Below, piece after piece: positions 57,701-64,000 of a stretch of 64,000 nucleotides of DNA. The position numbers and the translations under genes are program-made. The notes below the pieces were generated by a model that had not been told where the DNA came from, did not search any database, and worked only from the letters and a program-made list of their open reading frames with translations. Each line of letters begins with the position of its first letter. Positions within the stretch are counted from its first letter, which is position 1. Source of the stretch: Cheilinus undulatus (lineage: Eukaryota; Chordata; Actinopteri; Labriformes; Labridae); the NCBI RefSeq assembly GCF_018320785.1, contig NC_054867.1, positions 18,267,355-18,331,354 on the forward strand. Reading direction: 5' to 3'.

Positions 57701-58880
57701 TACTGTGACATCATGCCCTTGCTTTTTAACTCTTGGTATTCCTCACGTCATGATTCATGACTTTTTTAAGTGTGTCCCTCTCAGAATCCCTCCACTGACA
57801 CTTGGCACACCACACCGCCCAACGAGAAAACAATGAAGACGTCTGGATGCATCGGATCCTCCTCACCTTGGGTCGTTTACAGACATCGACCTCCTCTTAA
57901 GTCTTAATGACTGAATATACAGCGCAAAGCAATCAATCGCCATCAACACACTAGAATATTCTAGGGATAGAATAATTGATAGGCTGTCTCCTGGTGCGTA
58001 ACAGAGAGGCGGCGGTGATTAAATTCTGTTTAACATCTCGGTGGGAGGGTTTAGTTGGGGGGTCTAGATTTACACCATCCATGTGTGGAGCAGAGGAAAG
58101 TGTCAATACAGAGACAGCATCTGGAACATGATACAAGTGGTGAGGCGAGGTGGGATATTAAGAGATGAGGAGGAGGTCATCGACTCATGCAGGGGTGAGC
58201 ACCTGTGGTAGCCAGCAGAGCCTATAAGCACACATGCACTAAAAGAAATGAAGAGGTGAAAATGTAAATGTAAAAAAATGATCTCCAGTCTGTGTCTTAG
58301 AGGCATCCTACTGATAAACTACATCCTATGTAGGATTCAAGATACACTTAAAACCCCATAGGGAACATTTAACTGAAAAATGTTACTTTAATCATGTAAC
58401 ATAAACGTAGGCCTAGAATTACATGCATCCATGCACGGATATACACACATAGAGGGATGTCAGGGTAAGGGGCTGCAAATGAAAGAGCACCAGAGCAGTG
58501 GCAGATTCAGCGCCTTGCTCAAGGGCACCTTGGTGGTACTCTGCAAGTAAGCTGGCACATACAGAAACCAAACTTTGGACCAAACCTGGACTTCAACCAG
58601 CAATCCCTTAGTTCCTATTGCCACAGTCCTCAAAACATCGACCCAATCTGCTGGGTATGAAACGTTATCTCTGACCAAAAAGGTCATTTATATATAAAAA
58701 GGTGAAAAAGGAAGTTAAAGTGACATTTTATTTGTGTATTTGACCAGAAAAAAGCAGTTTACTCTTAACATTGTAAGAATTACAGTCATGTTTCCCATCT
58801 TTCATCTCCTCTCCCTTCACCTCAGTCGTCCAAGCTACTTGTAAACTGCATGACATCAGTGAGAAGAGAAAAAGGGGGTG
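54786..58880. other. Intergenic, no gene recognised
   Basis: Mostly AT-rich sequence with a long T run near 56260-56289. Frames of 60-100 codons on both strands show no family resemblance or splice framing. Nothing further is supported. Confidence 0.45.
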
Positions 58881-58899
58881 GTGGTGATGGTGGGGGGGT

Positions 58900-60450
58900 T
58901 ACTTTGGAGCTGGTGAACTGGGCGGGCGCTGCTGCACGTGTTCTGAATTGGGAAGACGGGCTCGCATCGCATTTCTCATGTCCAATCGATCCCCTGCTCG
59001 GGAGGAGCGACGGGAGCGCACAACTATCACTCCTGCATCACTACACCATCACTCTCATCAGCATCTCTCTCTCTCTCTCTCTCTGGCGACTATAACGCCT
59101 CTGTGCGACTGTGGCGCGCAGCGGGGATAAACTTGAGTGGAGTGTTCGCCAATAAAGAAAAAAAAAACATCAGCCCGTTGTGTCTTTGGGGGAATTACGC
59201 ACTTTTCCACGACTTTCTCCTCTGTGTAAAGCTCTGAGATGATGGGACGCAGTGAGATCATGCCAGGTTGGACCTCATCGCAATTGCGCGAGGTGTGTTT
59301 TGTCAGCCGGCTCCGGAGGGCTGCTGCTCCGGCTTGGCTGTAGCTCTCTTTCAGCGTGTTTGAACGTGGGCTCTGGAAACTGGACAAGGGACACAAGATC
59401 AGTGGAGTTGGAGCACAAAGTGGCAAAGCGCTCCCCTATCACACCTGGATCCTTTACAATCTCCTGTGATCATGCCATCGAGTTTATAGATTTGGGTAAG
59501 GTTGCTGCTTTTTATTCACTTTCAATAAGTAGACTCAAATACCCTGCGTGCTTCCATGGCGCACAGTCAATAGGCTAATGATACAGGGATGGGGTCAGAG
59601 GGGGACTTTGGCTGGAGAGATGTGGGCAGCAGGGAGAGAAGGGGAGGTGACTGGCTGACTGACTCACGAGCTGAGAGCAACTTTGATGTTCTTGGCTCAG
59701 AGCGCTGTGAACACATTGTGCAGAGGCAAACAGCAGCGGGATTTCCACTGAAATCCTCCGTGCGTGATTGCTATGAATGCGTAAAAATGGAACGAGCCGA
59801 TTCCGCTGACCGTTCGTAGCGCGTGCTGATCGAGATTGAGGTGAGATTGATGCAGTGTTTCGCTGCTGTCAGGTTAAATAAGCGATCGGTCGGAGCTCGC
59901 TTGCTGCTTAGTACTTATTGAGTGATCCGCGAGCCTGATCCGCTGACCGGGCTCTTTTCACGCGTCCTCCTAATCGCTTTGCATGGATCGTGATCGGCGC
60001 TGGAGAACGCGCGCGGCTCGGACATATGGGAGAGAAATGAGCTGCCGCCGGGTTCTCCGAGCAGATTGCGCACAGAGCTAGGAGGTGTGTTGCAGACTCT
60101 ATTGGACACGCACCCTCAGCACGCGCAGACGCACACACCTCTCTCCCTCCATCCCTCTCTCTCTCTCTCTTTTGCGCACACACAAACTGAGAGGGGAAAA
60201 TTACTTGCTGCATGTTAATGGGCGCAGTAATGAGACCCAACCCCTATCGTGTTGTAATTGTTAGTCATCCTTGTCTCCACCCCTCCCTCTCCCACTCCCC
60301 CCTCCTCCCTCCATCCCTCTCTCCTCTTTTGCTTTTTCACCTCTCGCTGTCCTGCTGCTCAGGTCTACAATTTGTACTGTATTGAAAGAGTGTAATTATT
60401 TGCCCATTGTTTTTAGCTCGCGTGGCACTGGCACTCTACAGAAAGTGGTG
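58900..60450 (+). promoter_or_regulatory. CpG-rich, promoter-like region, possible first exon of the next gene
   Basis: CpG and GC content rise sharply against the flanks, with CT-dinucleotide runs at about 59063-59083 and 60147-60170. A good donor, GATTTGG|GTAAGG, lies at about 59494. Short frames stop early, so any exon here would be leader sequence. In human the gene beyond EOGT is TAFA4, which makes tafa4 the leading guess, but no TAFA coding sequence is present in the window. Confidence 0.5.
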
Positions 60451-60900
60451 TCATTAGTGTGACAGACAGGAGAGAGAGAGGGAGATGGAGAGAGCAGGGG
60501 AGGCTGGAGAGGATCGGTCCAGGGACTTAATTCTCATTGACAGTCACATTAACACAGGAGCAGCACTCTTAATCCTGCGGAGATTACTCTCTCCAACCTG
60601 ACCTCCTGTCACCCAGCTGTCCTCCACATACACAGAGTCACACACACACACACACCTGTAAGTAGGTGTCCATGACGTCTGCCTTTGCTGCTTTTTTCAC
60701 AGCCCACCGTAGATGACTTCTCCTCTGTCTTTGTCACCCTTTTCCATCTCATCACACCCTCCCTTTCTCCTTTCCACTGATCCACACAGTGACGGACTGA
60801 GATCAAAAAAAGGCCCTGGCATTTGCAACAGACGTTGCCCTTTTTAAGAAAAAAAAACCCAACCCAACCTGCAATATTATTAAAAGCTTGAACCAAAACT
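60451..60900. other. Flank of the CpG-rich region, nothing recognised
   Basis: It contains a GAGA-rich patch near 60465-60500 and a CA run near 60640-60656. No gene is visible. Confidence 0.45.
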
Positions 60901-62414
60901 TGCAGAGTGACTAGAACAGAAAAATTTATCGGCGGTGTATAGGCAAATACCCAAATATTTAAAGCTGATATCTGCCACACATATTGGCTGTATAAATCAG
61001 CTATCGGCCTTAAACATCAGCAAAACTTACACAGGTACCATCATGAATATGCGGATGTCTAAGGGGGCCAACCTCAATGGGGCCCAACGTGAGCGTTGAA
61101 TGTTTTGAATGAATCCCTAGTGGTCCAATTAACACATTTTTGTTTAAATATTTATGTTTATATGTTGACTTATTTAAATTTTAGCCTCTTGCAGTGAGAT
61201 CAGTCCCTGCACTGCAGCCAGCCACAAGGAGGTGATTGAGATATTTTTGCTGAATATTTCTAGGGCTGTCATGTTGTCCATCACTGCTACTAAGATGTGT
61301 TGAAATAAAACCCAAGAAACAGCAGCTTTTGTCAAGAATGGACTGATGAATACAAGTCTAACATGCGTTTTATTTACCAGCAATAGCTGACAGGTAACCT
61401 GACCTCTCATACACAGCATTTGGGAAAGGGCAGAGGTGAACGTTGTGTCTGTCACATCTTTATGGGCCAATCGGAACAACACAACACGAGAAATAGCCGC
61501 TACCAAGGTATGCCCCTACTGAGGAGTAGCTCCATAGAGAACTGCATAATGCCGCAAACCATGGCGACTGTAGAAATGTCAGTACGTGACTTTCGTCGTT
61601 TTTAAAAGAAAAGAACTCACTGCTGTTCTTCTTTTAATGAAGAAATGTTGTCAAGTTCTGATAAAACTGACGCTTTAGCAGCATCCTTGCTAATGCCTTC
61701 CGCACTGCACCGGCCTCTTATTGCTGCTTGCTTACGTCACGACTCTGCTGCACCTGAAAGTACCGCCCCTGGACGCTGATTGGTCCTGTCACTTTCTAAC
61801 CAGGCCAGAACGGTTCAGACGGGAGCTTTGCAAGATGGATTCGCCAGTGAGAAACACGGAAACTGGCGTAACCATCTGCTTTGCAAGGTTAGCTGACAGG
61901 TGGATTTCCAAAAAATGGTTGAAACGTAAAGTCATTCCTGATGAAATTGTTTCAGTCTCATTTGTTTTTGGAGTTGTTTTGATAGCTTATAAAGTTTATT
62001 AAAAAAAGCATGACCCAAAATACCAAAACAATTGTTTTTTCTCTACACATTTTCTAGATTGATTACATTCTGGGGCCCATTTGAGAAGCTTTGGGGAGCC
62101 TGGTGTGGTCCCCAGGCTGCCAGTTGATGATCATTGGTATATGGAGTATACCCACCTCTAAGAGTAAACTCACTCCTGAAGAGTGTATAAATTAGGAGTA
62201 TACCCACTTCTGCACATACCACTTCACCACTGTAACTCCCTAAACATAAAACAACTACCAGACTGTCTAAAGCCGCATTCCTCTCTCAGCTCTGCTTGAC
62301 TCAGCCTCTCTTTAATTAGAGACACTTGGTGTTCTTGCATATGTTAGTATCAGTATCACCTAAATGAGTTTGGAAATATCAGATATCAAAAATCCAATGT
62401 CATGCATTCCTAGG
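60900..62414. repeat. Composite dispersed repeat with a nested hAT-like piece
   Basis: The outer parts (about 60930-61120 and 62260-62414) match the repeat at 51870-52830. The centre (about 61174-61650) matches the repeats at 19253-19660 and, reversed, 1924-2170. A GGGGCCCATTTGAG ... CTGCCAGTTGATGATCATTGG stretch near 62070-62140 looks like the far end of the inner element. Together they suggest one element inserted in another. Confidence 0.55.
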
Positions 62415-63964
62415 CTATCATATGTGGTAAAATGCCTCACCTCATACGCACATTTGCACTAATAAACTATCTCAAATGATCTTATGTACATCTGCCTGCA
62501 TCCTTACATATTTTATACTTCTGATCGTGTCAAGTCAGCATTCCTGCACCCTTTGCACATCATGCAACCACACTATCAATGCACGCAGACTTGAATACAC
62601 TAGAAAAATACCTAACAAGAACTTTACTGTATTTAAATCTGCATTTTTTTATATGCTTTAATTTTTCTAGTTTTATTTATTTATTTTTATTTAAAGTTTA
62701 ATTCCTGTACATTGAGAGCAAAGCTAACCAGAGTCAAATTCATTGTTGCATAAGCATACTTGGTCAATAAAGCTTATCTGATATTTATTTATTTATGGCT
62801 AGTATATAAAAAATACACCAGTTCTGGTAAAACAGAATATGAAAAGTAGTTGCCAAAGTCCACGTTGACACTTGTGCTAATGTTACTACTAGTTGGGGTA
62901 AAATTGTCACTAGCATCACTGGTTGCCACAATGGTCAAAAACAGGGGCAGAGCCATAAGTGTTTGATGTCTGGGGCCAAATTTAGGAGGGTCCAGGGGGC
63001 CGCTTCCCTATATATGCACCATTTTCAAACAATCATTGACACACAGCCTTTACATCTGTGGGTAAATGGTGTAGTTCCATCTATAAAAAGCAACTTCTCA
63101 TAATACAACAAAATACACTGTATTGAAGATCAATAATTTTGCTTCTTCTACCAAAAAAAAAAAAAAGGAAATTATCTTGTATTTTTTCTTTTTAATTAAT
63201 GTAACGTGGATAGGGTATGAATTTAGTGTAAAAATTTACTATTGTCACCGTTATTATTTTTTAAAAGCAAAGTATAAAAAGCAAAATGCAGGGTTCTGGA
63301 TTCAGATATATTTTCAGGAGTACAGAAATGTCATATCTTATACAATGTTTAAACTATTTTTCATATTGCTTTGTATCATTATACTGAGCAGAAAAATACT
63401 TTTCACCAGCCTGAAAGACTCGGGGCTTTTGAGACAACATTCAGGGCTTAAGCCTTGTAAGCCACCGGCTAGCTCCGCCTATGGTCATAAAGGCTTCAAA
63501 AAATAAATCCCCAATCCCCCAAAATGTTTTTCCTCCTTTCTCCTACTTTGTGTTTGTTACTTGGATTTTTCTGATTTTTTTACCGTGTGAAGCTAAAACA
63601 TTAGAACAAAACATTAGATTTCAGTTCCAAATCTGGATGGGATAATGGGTGAAAATATCTTTTTTGGAAATGTAAATTAAGGCCGATCTTAAATGTCTAA
63701 ACGTTTCTTTTGAAACCCTTAATGAGAAAATTGTTAGCTTTTTAATAGGCTACTTTTCCTCTTTTTTTCAAATCAGTGGAATGATCATCCATTCTGGTTG
63801 GCCATAGTTAGGAGGCCCTTCTGGCTTTTGCCCAAATTCCAGATGGCCGTTCCGTCACTGCACACACATTTACTCAGATTCACACTCTTGGCAATTACTT
63901 CTCTCCCAAGACTCGCTCTCATCTGGACCCTTCCCTCTCCTCCACTCTTCCTCCTCCCAGCTGT
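62415..63964. other. Intergenic end of window, no gene recognised
   Basis: AT-rich, with an A run near 63152-63166. Two short stretches, near 62940-63010 and 63420-63480, have the look of transposon ends. No exon is supported. Confidence 0.45.
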
Positions 63965-64000
63965 GGGACATCCTGTATCCTCAGAGGGCCGTTGGGCTCA

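Noticed and set aside
59252..59578. 108-codon frame in the CpG-rich region, considered as a TAFA4 start
   Set aside because: It has no signal peptide and no match to the TAFA cysteine pattern. The region is better read as leader or promoter.

Overview
This is a window of vertebrate nuclear DNA, almost certainly from a teleost fish. It holds three complete, intron-rich genes, all on the + strand and in the order uba3 - tmf1 - eogt. From established knowledge this is the order of the human 3p14.1 block (UBA3, TMF1, EOGT). The surrounding DNA is AT-rich and full of fish-type DNA transposon remnants: Tc1/mariner, hAT-like, piggyBac-like, and elements with TTAA target sites. There are no bacterial features, no CRISPR array and no operon.

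Layout. Positions 1-10130 contain no gene I can establish. They hold a Tc1-like palindromic element (1565-2356), a LINE-like tail with a 42-bp minisatellite (about 2770-3305), a long A-rich minisatellite (about 4550-5345), a piggyBac-like element (6618-7492) and a decayed hAT-like element that ends just before uba3. Positions 10131-15621 are uba3: 18 coding exons and 462 residues, the catalytic subunit of the NEDD8-activating E1. Its sixth intron has the signals of a U12-type (minor spliceosome) intron, and its fifth carries a dead mariner transposon. Positions 16912-28628 are tmf1: 17 exons and 1156 residues, a Golgi coiled-coil protein. Its introns hold two identical tRNA-Arg(ACG) genes inside a duplicated block, plus a Tc1 fossil and hAT-like fragments. 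About 30300-54780 is eogt: 15 coding exons and 525 residues, the ER-resident EGF-domain O-GlcNAc transferase, with a probable non-coding first exon. Its introns hold five identical tRNA-Glu(CTC) genes, a third tRNA-Arg(ACG), several decayed tRNA copies and many small transposons. Positions 54800-63964 have no recognisable coding exon. A CpG-rich, promoter-like stretch at about 58900-60450 may be the 5' end of the next gene; human synteny suggests tafa4 (inference only).

The three protein genes act in separate processes: cullin neddylation, Golgi traffic/transcription, and glycosylation of secreted EGF repeats. Their adjacency is conserved synteny, not a shared pathway. The most distinctive feature is the repeated seeding of polymerase III tRNA genes inside tmf1 and eogt introns, with local duplication and decay. 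I did not find a convincing new biological system. The strongest items for follow-up are the intronic tRNA duplication series, the U12-type intron, the altered DXD-like site and HDEF ending of EOGT, and the candidate promoter near 59 kb.

Exon boundaries were assigned by reading splice sites by eye, keeping the reading frame through every junction, and comparing with remembered human family sequences. No database search was run.
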